Positions 34,722 through 47,415 are shown, counted from the first letter of the stretch. The stretch is 64,000 nucleotides of DNA from Zanthoxylum bungeanum (GCA_019454045.1 SKCR01049637.1:124001-188000); one strand, 5' to 3'. A program made the numbers and translations. The notes: generated from the sequence alone by a model not told the origin.

Positions 34722-36526
34722 TGTTTATACTTCTAAACTATCGTAACACAATTGATTAGCATTATTTCAATATTAAGCTATGTGATCATGCATCTAATAC
34801 AGAAATGAACATAGCTTAGGAGAAGATCAAACATTACCTAGTAAGCTTGATGCAAGATCCAATCTACTTCTCCTTTGTTGAAATCGTCGGAGAACCTCCA
34901 AGGTGTGCAAGCTCAACTTTAAGATCCAATCTTGATTTCCAACGCAAGCAAGCTTCACTTCAAGATCTAATCTTGATTTCTCCTTAATGAAATATTTTAG
35001 AGACCTCACAAGCTTCTCTAAACACTTCTCTAACTTAGGCTAATCTATCAAGAACAGCTTGTGTATAGCTTACTCAAGCTTTTACTTATGTTTAAAATTT
35101 TTCTTATACTTGTAATTAAAACCTTCCTTAAGCTTGCTATTTATAGCAAAACTTATGCAATTTTTAATTAATAAAAGTTGTAATCAACTTTTAAGTGGGC
35201 TTAATCTAATTTGTCCAAATATGTATAATTAGGTGTGACTAATCTCCATTGTCTCCCACTTTGATTTAATCCAATTAAATCAAGCCAATGATTAGGAAAT
35301 GGATTAGTTGAATGTTTTCCACTTTGATTTAATCCAATTAAATAAAAACAAAACCACCTATTATTACATACTTACAATTACCATAATATCCTCAAATGGT
35401 AGAGATAATTATGATTTTATAATTAAACCATTGTGTAATTATTGAATTAATCCAATTAATCCAATTAGGTCAAAGTAAATATTCAATGCTATCCAATAAC
35501 ACTTAATTATCTTAGTTGATAATTATAATATCGAATATTATCTTTTATCAAAATTAATCGGCTACCCAAGTGCTCAACGAGTACACTTCATATTGAGACT
35601 CTCTAAGTTCAGACACGTTCGTCATATAAGCCTAGCAAATATGTACGTAATTTAGCCACCTCCGGATTCGCGAAGAACATGAACGACCTTTCTGAACTAT
35701 ACAAGTCGAGGTCATCACATATGTTTAACAATCCATCCGCCGTAGGCTATCCGAGTTGTGCTTAGGAAACATAGAATATACCGTCAAGTTTCTGAGGCAC
35801 ACATCTCATGTCGACATGTCCACGATTCCTTACAAATGATGTGATCGACCCTAGGTGATCGACTTTGGCCAAAGATTTAAGAATCGTGATTTTACTGACA
35901 TGGATACCTAAACCCCTTTATGGTACACATACGGGCCGACAGATCATATATTGTTTCGCACTTGATTACTGAGTGCATCAGTCCATACCCAACGAACATC
36001 TATAGGCCATACCATGAAAGGTTTCTGACATACATGGCATCAAAGTGTGGATGATCTCAAACAAAATCAATGATATCCTATAGTCAAAGGATTACATATG
36101 CTACTCGACTCGAGGAGATTCCTATTGACGGTGGTATGTACTTCCAACTATTAGGAATCGCCTGCGAGTCATTCAGTATTCGCTTCAACGAATACCCACA
36201 TGTCTATACAAGTTTCCAAAACTCATGGTACATCCAGTTAAACCATTGGAACTCCAATTCCAATATACGATATGTGCTAGTCTTCTAGGTTATAGGAATT
36301 TGACCGTATTCCAAAACCAAAAACTGGAATATTTACTTTAAAAATAATTTATACCTAGTGTCAAGAGTATTATAAGGTCGATGTCATTCTCAGCATATCT
36401 ATACATTAATCTAATATACATAATGACAATACCATTAATGAGGTATGAAATGAAAAATGTAGTTATTTTATTAATAAATAAGAAAATATACAATTCGGAT
36501 TGTCACTCCAAGCACCAACTCCATCA
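34722..36526 (-). mobile_element. 3' LTR of Copia B (partial)
   Basis: 34722 onward matches 58879-60128, the 5' LTR of the same element (TGTTTATACTTCTAAA, ACCTAGTAAGCTTGATG, CCAAGTGCTCAACGAGTACA). The right border at 36526 reads TGATGGAGTTGGTGC on the minus strand, close to the start of the Copia A LTR. The part homologous to 58171-58878 is missing on the left. Confidence 0.82.
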
Positions 36527-36539
36527 AACTCATACTTGC

Positions 36540-38082
36540 TTAGTGCCAACCTAGATGGTACCGCAGTCTTATCTCATCCACATGTTTATCGAATAACTTA
36601 GGAGGTAAGGCCTTTGTAAGCGGGTCTTTTATGTTGTCTTGTCCATGAACCTTCAAGACCACAATGTTTGTTCGTTCAATTATCTCTCTAATTACACGAT
36701 ATTTCCTTTCCACGTGTTTAGACTTGGAATGCGCCCTCAGATCCTTAGCCTGCGCGATGGCTCCATTATTATCACAGTACAATGGGATCAAATCCACAAT
36801 ACTAGGCATAATGCCAAGTTCTATGATAAAATTTCGAATCCAAACAGCTTCTTTAGCAGCTTCTAAAGCCGCTATAAATTCCGCCTCAGTGGTGGAATAA
36901 GCTGTTAAGCCTTGCTTTGAACAACGCCAACTAATCGCACCACCGTTAAAGGGTAAATATGTATCCTGATGTAGATTTTCTATCATCTGGATCTGCATGG
37001 AAGTCGGAGTCTGTATAACCCTTAACTTGTAACTCATCTTCTCCATATATTAGAAACTTATCCCTAGTACCCTTAAGATATTTCAGGATATGTTTCACGA
37101 CTGTCCAATAATCATTACCCAGATCAGATTGATATCAGCTGGTCACACTAACGTCGAAACTAGTACATAGCACAAAATACATTATGATTCTAATACAAGA
37201 AGCATATGGCAAGTTAGACATCTTAACTCTCTCTTCCTCAGTTTGAGGTGCCATTTTCTTCGAAAGATGTATGCCATATGGAAAAGGTAGATTTGCTGCC
37301 TTACAGTTGGTAAAATTGTACCTTTCTAATATCTTGTCTATGTACGTCGATTGTGACAACATTATAAGCTTCATAACTCTATCTCGGTATAGCCTTATAC
37401 CTAGTATATAGGAACCTTCACCCATATCTTTCATAGAGAAGTTCTTACAAATGTAGGCTTTCACATTGTGCATCATCCGTATATCATTTCCTATGATAAA
37501 GATGTCATCTATATAAAAGACTAGGAAAACTAGCATGCTCCCACTAACTTTCTTATAAACACATGGTTCTTCCTTATTTTTTATGAATTCAGATAATCTA
37601 ATTATCTCATCAAAACGACGATTCCAGCTTCGGGATGCCTGTTTAAGTCCATAAATAGGCTTTTGTAGCTTACAAACCAAGTTTGAAGTCTCACTGGATA
37701 CGAAACCATTTGGTTGTTCCATATAGATATCTTCTTCAAGGAATCCATTTAGGAAAGTGGTTTTAACATCCATCTGCCATATCTCATAGTCGTGATATGC
37801 ACCAATGGCTAAAAGAATCCTAATAGATTTTAGCATGGCTACTGGTGAAAAAGTTTCCTCATAGTCAATCCCAGGACGTTGAGTGTAACCTTTCGCTACC
37901 AGTCGGGCCTTAAAGGTTTCCACCTTTCCATCGAGCCCTCGCTTCCTTTTGTAAACCCATTTACAACCAATAGGTTTAACTCCTTCAGGAAGTTCGACTA
38001 AGTCCCAAACTTGATTGGCATGCATTAAATCCATTTCGGATTTCATTGCTTCCTACCATTTTCCCGAATCGATATCCACTAT
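36540..38082 (-). pseudogene. Copia B reverse transcriptase and RNase H
   Basis: The reverse transcriptase frame (38046-37135) has VWDLVELPEGVKPIGCKWVY, ARLVAKGYTQRPGIDYEETF, WQMDVKTTFLNG, YGLKQASRSWN and the catalytic YIDD in VFYIDDIFIIGND. A stop (TAG) lies just before it at about 38052. The RNase H frame (37046-36540) carries STTEAEFIAALEAAKEAVW and YCDNNGAIAQAKD with the acidic residues in place, ending RLRYHLGWH and TAG. The two domains are in different frames. Part of Ty1/copia pol; catalytic motifs survive but the reading frame does not. Confidence 0.9.
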
Positions 38083-40022
38083 TGTTGGGAAGCGGCCGCG
38101 AGTGCGCAACGGGAAATCAAAATTATTATGCCGCTTTCCATTTTCCCAAGACCCATTTGTTTTGATTATTCTACAAGCCTAGGCATGTTACTATATATTC
38201 TAAGCATAAAACTCATAAAACATGCAAAGAACATAAACCTAAACATGCTAACTATCATAAGAACTCTAATTAAATTAAAGAAAGAAAAAGACTTACTTGA
38301 ACCGAAGACTCCTCCAGTCCTCCCTCCAATCTACAAGCTTTTCTCGAACTCAGCAAGCTATTCCACGTTCCAAAGAGCCACCCAAGTGTATGGCCTCCAA
38401 AGATGCACACACCAAAGCCAAAACTCAATGGCAAGACTACGCTTTGACTGCACATGTATTTTGCCCTTGGTGCTAGCCTAGGCAAATACCTCAAAACTTT
38501 TAACTCGAGGTTACTCTAGTCAATTAGACTTAAGGATCCTCAAAATCAGTGGCTTACTCTTAAACTTTAGAGTTGCTCACTTAGATAAACCCAAGATATG
38601 AAAGGTTTTGGTGTAGCAAATTTGTAAGGAATTCTTTGAGTTTATATAGTGCTTCAAAGACAACAAAATTAATTAAGAATCTGATGTGGGATAAAAGCTA
38701 ATTTAATCTTAGCCATTGGATCTTAATTTAGTGGTTTAATGAGATTATAAAACCCTAATAAGAGTTTGGGCCGAATTGGAATTCAAAACAAATAAATTTT
38801 TTTTCTATTCACGTTACTGTTCACGTGAATAGTAATTTTTTTAAAATTCCAATTCCCAAAGTGCCCCTATCATCATTCACCAATCCCTAAGCCACAATGG
38901 AACCTCATAAATGATCTATTCAATAATTAAACACATTGAACCATTTATGAACAATTCCTATATCAATCATATAGGCTGTTATATTTATACTGTGCACTGT
39001 TAACCATTGATTTCGACTTTGTTGTGTGTGACCTTTTGGGTTCCCCTCAAGTTGGACATGAAATGAATCATGATAATTTAATCGAACATAAATTATCCTC
39101 CGATCAGATGGTCGTTCGATTTCAATGACCAAGGTTGACATCTAGCAACATGCCAATGCCCCCAAATGAGAAGGAAAGATATATAAACCCATTATGTATG
39201 CGATTTACATATGATACGGTCCATCAACTCACTGTATCCCTACCTATTGACCTAGGGTATGGAAAGTACCTACCCATATGGTCAAATGTATGATGTTGAT
39301 AGTGTCATAAATCGTGCTAACCCAAGAATCTCACATGATTCTTCCGCTGTGGCCACAGTCTCAAGCACTGATCACACATATCAACCCGAGAACTGGATTA
39401 CTACTCTTATAAGAAAATATTTCCGAGAGAGTGGCGATTCTCTGTTGTATCATTACAAACTTCATGTGTTTCATCAAATGACCCAATCATACCTTATGAC
39501 CAGATCTTTTGAACTGGGGAAGGAGAATTTCAAAGTTATTTGATCAACTCATAAGATTGTAAAGACCTCAAGTCAAAGGACTAGTCATATAATCGATACA
39601 TGAAAGTTCTCACAGACACATGGGATAAACACTCCATATGAAAACTTTCGGTGGTCAATTCGATGGACAGGAGCAACTCATGCATCCATGTGATACACCA
39701 AGCAGACGGATCTTCGTTAGTAGCCTATGAGATCAGCTACCCCACTTAAGGGCGAATCATATCATCATGCTAGTCTCTCTGCTTTGTGAACGCCCAGATT
39801 ATTCACAAAACTATGACTAGGAACATTTAAGAGTAATGATTCTCATAAGGCGTGGAAGCCATCGTCTTATTACTCTAAGGGCTTTATTACAGTGTTGATT
39901 ATTCATATAAGTTATGTAAGACACGTATAATAAAGATTGCCATTTTATTAATTAATGAAAATATTACAAATACATGTACATATAGCCTATCCACAAGTTG
40001 GGTATAGGGCATATCCCTAACA
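38083..40022 (-). mobile_element. 3' LTR of Copia C
   Basis: Plus strand TGTTGGGAAGCGG (38083) to CCCTAACA (40022), 1940 bp. It matches the 5' LTR 53123-55052 throughout with scattered differences. The adjacent polypurine tract confirms orientation. Confidence 0.93.
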
Positions 40023-40036
40023 ATCTCCCACTTGCA
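40023..40036 (-). other. Polypurine tract of Copia C
   Basis: Minus strand GCAAGTGGGAGATT directly before the LTR start TGTTAGGG: the standard Copia arrangement. Confidence 0.9.
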
Positions 40037-43000
40037 CTATAGCCAACTAGTATGAATCTGGACACCATACTCTCGGGTGTGCCTATCATGCTTTTGTTGA
40101 GTTAGCTCTTTAGTCAGAGAATCTGCAAGATTATCTTCTGTGAGTATTTTCTCTATAATAACTTCTTTTCTCTCAATAATCTCCCTGATGAGATGAAATC
40201 GCCTGAGTACATGGTTGGATTTCTGGTGGGACCTTGGTTCATTTGATTGAGCAATGGCGCCCGTGTTGTCACAGTACATCGTGACGCCATTCTTTATTAC
40301 GGGAAGCACTTCCAGCTCCGTGATGAACTTCTTTATCCAGACTACTTCTTTAGCTGCCTCAGATGCGGCAATATACTCGGCTTCAGTGGTGGAGTCCACT
40401 GTAGTTGACTACTTTGAGCTTTTCCAACTTACAGCACCGCCATTTAAAGTAAACAGATATCCTGTTTGCGATCTGCTGTCATCCCTATCGGTCTAAAAGC
40501 TTGCATCACAGTAACCAATACTTTCATCTTAGAACAATTTTCGTATGTCAAAAACACATCCTTAGTTCTTCTCAGATACTTGAGGATTGTTTTGACCCTG
40601 CCCAGTCTTGCTCACCAGGATTGGCCTGATACCTGCTCGTTATGCTAAGAGCATAAGAGACATCAGGTCTTGTACATAGCATGGCGTACATGATCGATCA
40701 TATTACTGAAGCATAAGGGATCCTACTCATACACTCTCTATCTGAAGGAGTATGTGGACATTGCTCCTTAGATAATTTGATTCCATGACAAGTAGGTAAA
40801 TTACCTCTTTTGGAATCTTCCATTTTGAATCTTTTCAAAACTTTATCTATGTACGTAGATTGAGAAAGTCCTAACAATCTCTTAGATCTATTACGGAAGA
40901 TCTTAATGCCGAGGTTGTAGGCTGCTTCTCCCAAATCTTTCATGGAGAAATTCATAGATAACCATTGCTTGGTGGCTTACATCATGGTAATATCATTCCC
41001 GATGATTAATATGTCATCGACATATAATACAAGAAATAACAACAACACTCCCACTACTTTTCTGTAAACACAAGGCTTGTCTACATTTTTTTGATGAAGT
41101 CAAATTCTTTGATTGCCTCATCAAATCATATATTCCAACTTCTGGAGGCTTGCTTGAGTCCATAAATGGATCATTTAAGCTTGCATACTTTATTATGATC
41201 ATCCTTAGATGCAAACCCCTCAGGTTGTGTGTCATATAGACTTCCTCTACGAGGTTCCCATTAAGGAAAGCTGTTTTGACATCCATCTGCCAAATCTTAT
41301 AATCAAAGTGTGCAGCTAGTGCCAGTAAAATTCGAATGGACTTTATCATTGCAACAGGCAAGAAGGTTTCGTCACAGTCAATTCCTTGGATTTGTCTATA
41401 ACCTTTCGCCACCAACCTAGCCTTATAGATTTGGATGTTGCCTTCTGCATCAATTTTACTCTTGTAAATCCACTTGCAGCCTATGGGTTTTATCCCTTCA
41501 GGTACATCTACCAAGTCCCAAACTTGATTCTGATACATAGAGTCTATTTTGGATTTCATGGCCTCAAGCCACTTGACTGAATCAATGTCACACATTGCTT
41601 TGTCATAACTGGTGGGATCGTCATTATCAATGACCTGATCATGTTTCTCATCAATATGGAAACCATATCTTTCAGGCTCATGTCTTTCCCTTCCCGACCT
41701 TCTGAGTTCATAACCTTGTGGTTGTTCCGTCGCTGCCTTTTGAGAGGCCTGGGGTTTAGTTATATGTTAGTTTGTTCTTCTTGTACCTCATCGAGGTCAA
41801 GTCTACTCCCACTATATTTCTTGAGAAGGAATTCATTCTCTAGAAATTTAGCATTTCGTGAGACAAATGTTCTTTGTTCATTTGGGATGTAGAACATGTG
41901 TGCTATTGAGTTCAAGGCATATCCTACAAACTTACATTTAACTGCCCTATCATCCAATTTGTTAGTTTGTGTGAGCTTGACATATGCGTCACATCCCCAA
42001 ACTCTTAGATAACTAAGACTAAGACGTTTCCCAGACCATAACTCATATGGTGTTTGTCTAACAGTCTTGGAAGGAACTTGGTTTAGTAGTAGTGTTGCCG
42101 TTTCTAAAGCAAGACCCCAAAATGAAAGAGGTAGATCCGTGTCTGGCATCATTGATCGGACCATATCTAATAATGTCTGATTTCTCCTTTCGGAGACCCC
42201 ATTATGCTGTAGAGTTCCCAGAGGAGTCCACTGGGAAACAATGCCATTTTCTCTCAAGTAATCTTGAAATTCGTTGCTTAGGTATTCACCACCTCGATCA
42301 GACCTCAGTGACTTAATACTTTTATTAAGCTGGTTTTCTACTTCAGCCTTGAAGTCTTTGAATTTCTCAAAGGCTTCAGATTTGTACCGCATAAGGTACA
42401 CATACCCATATCGCGAATGATCATCGATAAAGGTAATGAAGTAAAAGAATCCACCTCTAGCGGTGACTGACATTGGTCCGCATACATCAAGTGTATGAGT
42501 TCTAATGTCTCCAATGCACGATGTCCTTTACTTTTGAAGGGTAATTTGGTCACTTTACCAACTAAATAAGACTCATAAGACACACAAGTTCCATAAGGTT
42601 TATATTTGAAGGGTTTGAAATACCCATCCTTATGTAGCTTAGTTAATATTGTTTCATTGATATGACCTAATCGACTGTATCATAGAAGTGATTCATTGAG
42701 ATCATTCGAGTTAATGTTGTATATATTAGAGGTTGAACATTCTTTGTTAGTTTGTAAGACATAGATACCATCTCCATATTTTATTTCATTGAAATAAATA
42801 GAACATTCATTACAACTTATTAGGCATGAAAAGCCTTTATTACATAAAGAAGAAATTGAAATGATGTTCTTTACTAGAGAAGGTACATAAACACAATCTT
42901 CTAAGTCTAAAACTAAACCATTCGGCAAAACTAATGAATAAGTCCCCACGCACAATGCAACCAGTTTTGCTCCATTACCCATGCGTAAGTCAACCTCCCT

Positions 43001-43553
43001 ATAACGGAGTCTCCTACTGTTTCTCAGGCCCTGCACATTGTTACACAAGTGAGTCCCACAATCGGTGTCAAGCACCCAAGTAGAAGGTTCAGAGTTTTGA
43101 GAATATAGTTCAATCATATACAACATACCTGAAGCATTGGGCATTTTGGCCTCTTGGGCTTCCCTAGCTTCATTGGTTTTCAAGGATCTGCAGTCTTTCT
43201 TCCAATGACCTTTCTTTCCATAAAAGAAACATTTCCTATTTCCCTTTTTTTCTCCACCTTACCATTGGGCTTTAGGTGATCTGGAGCCTTGGCCTTGCCC
43301 TTATTTTTCTTTGGGCCTCGTAGCTTCAGGTCCGTACCCGTAAGCATGACGGAGGTTTTAAGCTTCGGTTTCAAGTCATTCTCTGCTTGCTTTATCAGAT
43401 TGTGCAATTCTGTTAAAGTAGCTTCTTTATCTAACATATGAAACTGCATAATAAAGTTAGAGAATTCTTTTGGTAAGGACTGAAGAATTAGATCGTGACC
43501 TATCTCATGATCCATGATGAACTCGAGGTTGGCCAATTTTTCAATGTGGCCAT
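40037..43553 (-). pseudogene. Copia C gag (C-terminal part), protease, integrase, reverse transcriptase, RNase H
   Basis: From right to left on the minus strand: gag (43548-43180, EIGHDLILQSLPKEFSNFI); a zinc knuckle whose second Cys is Tyr (CFFYGKKGHWKKDC, about 43220); protease with DTDCGTHLCN in place of D-T/S-G (about 43075); GAG-pre-integrase; integrase (42473-41760) with DDHSRYGYV, SDRGGEYLS and NGVSERRNQ holding the D,D,E triad; reverse transcriptase (41595-40700) with WQMDVKTAFLNG and a YVDD near 41020 in a shifted frame; RNase H (40399-40037) with STTEAEYIAASEAAKEVVW and YCDNTGAIAQ. Several frameshifts and stops make it non-functional. Confidence 0.92.
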
Positions 43554-43812
43554 TGATTAGTGGTATTTATATCACTATTTCCCACTCATCTAACCTAATA
43601 TTTTGTATAGTTACCCGAGTTTTGTGAACGTTTTAATGTCTTTTGTGTTATTTTGCAGATAAATAAAGTTGGGAAAGCATTGGAAGCAAGTTGGGGCCAA
43701 AATAGAGAAAAAATGACAAAAGGGCAATTTTGTAATTAGTAAGCGCCGCGACGCCAAGACCCTACGCGTCGCGACGCCTAACGTGCGCCGACCATGCTAA
43801 CATGCGCCGAGG

Positions 43813-44178
43813 GACATGTGTCAGAATCTGAGAAATTGGACTTGCTAACGTGCGCCGATCTTGCTAACGTGCGTCGTGCCACGTGTCATCATCATAGAAG
43901 ATCAGCTAAAATCTGCCGGCTGCCATGTGTCGAAATCTCATTGGACCAAAGCAAGCGCGTGCCACGTGTCAATCTCTCATTGGACCGAATATTGGATAAA
44001 TCACATGTTGCCACGTGTCGACCTCTCATTTGACCGATCTTTACCGCGTGCCACGTGTCAACTTCCCATTTGACCAAAAATCCAGCCATTCACAGTGCGC
44101 CACGTGTCGTCGTCTGATTGCGCCGCTCTGCCACGTGACAAGTATCATCTTTTGATTGTGCCGACAGAACCCACGTGG
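43813..44178 (+). promoter_or_regulatory. Array of GCCACGTGTC (G-box/ABRE-type) sites with TTGACC-type boxes
   Basis: Perfect GCCACGTGTC at 43878, 43961, 44010, 44050 and 44099; variants at 43813 (GACATGTGTC), 43922 (GCCATGTGTC), 44130 (GCCACGTGAC) and 44171 (CCACGTGG). Between them TCTCATTGGACC/TCTCATTTGACC recurs, giving rough 40-50 bp units, some with TTGACC W-box cores. The array ends about 80 bp before the TATA box, where upstream promoter elements would sit. Regulator binding is inferred from motif identity. Confidence 0.82.
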
Positions 44179-44259
44179 TCAACCTGTGTTGACCTTAAAC
44201 GCGTGCCAGCGTCGCTACGCTGGGACCTTGGCATCGCGACACTGGTTCCAGAAAATGGC

Positions 44260-44265
44260 TATAAA
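44260..44265 (+). promoter_or_regulatory. LTR TATA box
   Basis: TATAAA within CTATAAATTCAGGCC (44259-44273), downstream of the GCCACGTGTC array and upstream of a CTTCTTCACTTCATTTGG segment likely to hold the transcription start. Conserved at 50084-50098 in the 3' LTR. Confidence 0.7.
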
Positions 44266-44528
44266 TTCAGGCCTTCTTCACTTCATTTGGTGTGCTTTCC
44301 TTGGGATTTTTTCCCTGATTTCATAGGAGCATCTAGTTTTGTAATAATAAAATTATGTATTTTTATTTTTAGTTTTTATTACAGCTTTTTATTTATTTAC
44401 TTTATGTTTTGTAGTTAAATTTCCGCTGGGGTAAAATGTGAAACCTTTAATATAATTATCTAGGTAAATCTCACTTAATTATAATTTATAAATTATAATT
44501 TAACCAGATTAATTAATGTCAGACTTTA

Positions 44529-44660
44529 TTACCGCCTATATGGTCGGGTTAATTATAAATTACTTTACCGCCTATATGGCTGGTCTTTATGTGACAGATA
44601 ATTACCGCCTATATGGCTGGTGTAATTGGACTAAATGGATTACCGCCTATATGGCTGGTT
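44529..44660 (+). repeat. Four ACCGCCTATATGG repeats in the LTR
   Basis: TTACCGCCTATATGGYYGG occurs near 44529, 44567, 44604 and 44640, spaced 36-38 bp. The 3' LTR (50355-50480) and, in reverse, the minus-strand Athila LTR (24910-25195) have the same repeat in different numbers and states. CCTATATGG has only five A/T bases between CC and GG, so it is not a standard CArG box. Confidence 0.85.
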
Positions 44661-45515
44661 TTAAATGTTTAACATTATTAATTCCTGAGAAAGCAGAATG
44701 TAAAATAATTTATATTTTATAATAAGTGAGATTTCTAGATAAGAAATATTAAATGTGGATCCTCTAACCCCAGCATTTTATTTTATTATAGGGAAGTGAT
44801 GAAACACAATATCCACACTTAATAATTGATTTTCTTTTTATGGGTAATTCTTTAGATTGTTTATTGAGTCTTAAGCTTAATGCTTCCTGTTAACTGGCCA
44901 TTAATAAGATTGATTGGTAAACTTAAAATGAACTAGATATAGGGATTTTAAGTTTCAGCCTTAGATTCAATAGCCCACGATCTTCCTTGAGGATAGATAA
45001 CTCTTTAATAGATTTCCTTACAGGATAGACATATACCTGTCGGGCGGGGGTAGCCATAATTGGAACTTGGGCTTAATGAATCCAGGAAATTTGGTTGACA
45101 TAGACATATGGTTTAATTGGGTTATACTGGGTATTTATGTCTGACCATCTACATAGGCTTTTGCATATTTTTGTGTTCCAGGTTAGCAATCTGATTTATT
45201 ACACATAAATAAGAGAATCAATTCATCTTTATAATAATATTGTGTGGAGTCATGACCCTAGATCCTTGAGTATTTTCTTTTATTTTCCTTAGTATTTTAT
45301 TTTGAGTCTGTTTTTATTTTATTTTGCAAAACCACATTCAACCAACCAAAAGCAATCAATTCCATTCTCCCTATAATTAGATACTTGTAAATAAATAGTA
45401 TCAATAATTAATAACAACAGTAGGAATTAAGTCCTCGTGGGATTGATATTTTTTATACTACTTGAACCATACGTGCGCTTGCGTTATACGTGTGTGTTTA
45501 CGCCTGTCAAGTTTT

Positions 45516-45533
45516 TGGCGCCGTTGCCGGGGA
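45516..45533 (+). other. Athila-type primer binding site
   Basis: TGGCGCCGTTGCCGGGGA, the site typical of Athila elements, six bases after the LTR end. Confidence 0.93.
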
Positions 45534-45645
45534 CTTATTTTTCTTGAGTTATTAATTTTGAAGTTACCAATTTACTTGTATCTAATTTTCTTTTATTTTT
45601 ATCTGTAATTTTTATTTCTTTCTTTTGTTTTCAGGTGGTTGAAAA

Positions 45646-46881
45646 ATGGAACTTTATTGGGAGATTGAGAGATCACGAGCTTTACTAGAAGATACACCCC
45701 ACATCTGGGAGCAACAGTCCGGTTTTCTGAGGCCTGTTGTACAGCCTAACGACTATCACTGGATGCTAGAACCAAGCAATACTACATTTGCTCATCAGAA
45801 CGAAATGGGGAGATGTGTAATATGTGATGGTAACCACCCGAGCGATCAATGCATATACTTTTCACAGTGGCAGAATTATTGGAATCATTCAAGGTACGAA
45901 GAGACATCACATTTTCCATCTTATCCACCATCCACCTACGACGTTCATCAACAACCAGAACCATAAGAGGAAGATCAGATACTTCACATGCTCAAAGATT
46001 GGTTCAAGGAACGGGAAGCTCAAATTGATGCACAATTTCAGAGTCAAGCAAAATCTATTCAGAGAATGACTGAGCAGATCAGACAATTAACAGAAAACCA
46101 GAGCTACATACCTCAAGGACCATTTTAAGGTGAAGCCTTCGAGTACCAATCATTTCACAATGACACTTCAATAGAGAAAGAGGCTGAGCAGTATCAACAA
46201 CCAGAGGTATCAGTTCAGGAGCCCGAACCGGAAAAGTCTTGATTTGATTTTTATTATTCTGACTCTGACGAGGATGAAGCTGATCTATTTGTACCAACTG
46301 CACCAACAACGAAGGATCAAACTTTCAATCCTCAAAATGAAGATATTGGAGCATGCTTTACCATGATGTTTGATGAAGATCTACCTGAACCATCCATTCC
46401 AGTCATATCAGAGGATGAAGACCTAAAATCTGACACATCTTTTCATCCTCAGGTTGACAATTTTGAAGCATGTATTTCACATATGACAGATGAAGAGCTG
46501 AATGCAGAAATTTTCAAATACATCTTTGAAGAAAAGGTGGAGCAAGAAGCAGAGCAAATGGAGGAGCAATTGTCTGAACTTATTAAAGATCCAAAGCATT
46601 CAGGCGAAACATCACTGTTTTGGGGAGTACAAATCAAAGATATCACCCAGAAGCTTGACAGAATGGAACTTCCATTCCAAGTCAAGCACCATACAAGACC
46701 TCCCGATTTTATTTCTTTCTTTTCAGGAACCACTATAGCAATAAAGATTAAAAAGGTGGCACGAGCACTGAATGAGACAAAAAATTTTCTGCTACTTTAC
46801 CGTTGGAAGAGACCCTTCAAAAGCAACGCTCGTGGGATTGTCTTTAATCGGACATCCAAAACGACATTGAAACCTCCTTAA
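45646..46881 (+). pseudogene. Athila-type gag remnant
   Basis: One frame from ATG 45646 to TAA 46881, broken by stops at 45964, 46126 and 46240. It holds CVICDGNHPSDQC (about residues 62-74), a CX2CX3HX4C knuckle like that of Athila gag, then a Gln/Glu-rich coiled-coil-like stretch (REAQIDAQFQSQAKSIQRM) and an acidic region (DSDEDEADLF, SEDEDLKSD). The gag N-terminal capsid-like part is missing. The segment ending MELPFQVKHHTRPP is not recognised. Soon after the frame comes TAGAGAGGCAACCCA (46931-46945), a landmark I associate with the Athila pol/env junction. Confidence 0.72.
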
Positions 46882-47351
46882 CAGATGGATTTCAGTCACG
46901 TCTGGCAGAAGACGAAAAATTTAACGCTAGTAGAGAGGCAACCCATGTAATTTGTTGTAATTTTTGTTTTCATATTTTGTGTATACATGTTGTAGAATTT
47001 TTAATTTTGTGTGTTATTTTTGTAGGGAAAAGCACAAACGGAGCATTTTAAGACAGAAGGAATGGTTTTTGGCAATCACAAAGAGGAAAGCTAATTCATT
47101 AGAGATGGCTGAGTAAGGAATGAAATCTTGAGACGCATCCTAATGGATTTATATACCAAACGAGTGGCGTATTGCATACACAATTCCGTTGCCTTAATTA
47201 TTGCTTTGATTCGCTTTTCTGTTGTAATTATCTTTATTTTCGTAGACAGGATCCAGACTTTTTGACATTTCACGATTTCTTTTGTTTTGTTTAGATAAAA
47301 AACGTCCTATGGAAGATACTAATGCTATTTTTACTCACCCTTTTTCATTTA

Positions 47352-47366
47352 CTATAAATTCAGCCC
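47352..47366 (+). promoter_or_regulatory. TATA segment before the LOG frame, near-copy of the LTR TATA segment
   Basis: CTATAAATTCAGCCC here against CTATAAATTCAGGCC in the LTR (44259-44273, 50084-50098). TATAAA lies 63 bp before the LOG ATG, compatible with an internal promoter and a short leader. Could be chance in AT-rich DNA, but 14 of 15 bases agree. Confidence 0.5.
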
Positions 47367-47415
47367 GTCATTGCACTTTTGAAGGCATCCAGATTTAAGA
47401 AAGAAATATATAAAA

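Larger units (their letters stand above)
43554..45509 (+). mobile_element. 5' LTR of the LOG-carrying Athila-type element
   Basis: Starts TGATTAGTGGTATTTATATC and ends CGCCTGTCA; 1956 bp. The PBS follows six bases later. Matches 49378-51331 with roughly 5 percent differences by eye in the parts compared. It contains a GCCACGTGTC array, a TATA box and a four-copy ACCGCCTATATGG repeat. Confidence 0.93.

Noticed and set aside
29705..38082. Endogenous pararetrovirus
   Set aside because: Domain order gag, protease, integrase, reverse transcriptase, RNase H with LTRs and PBS is Copia; no movement-protein or coat-like domain.
44529..44660. CArG boxes for MADS factors
   Set aside because: CCTATATGG has five A/T bases between CC and GG where CArG needs six.
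43554..45509. LTRs of the LOG element belonging to two separate insertions
   Set aside because: Both have the same length and order, opposite ends abut PBS and polypurine tract, and the gag of Copia C rejoins across the pair.
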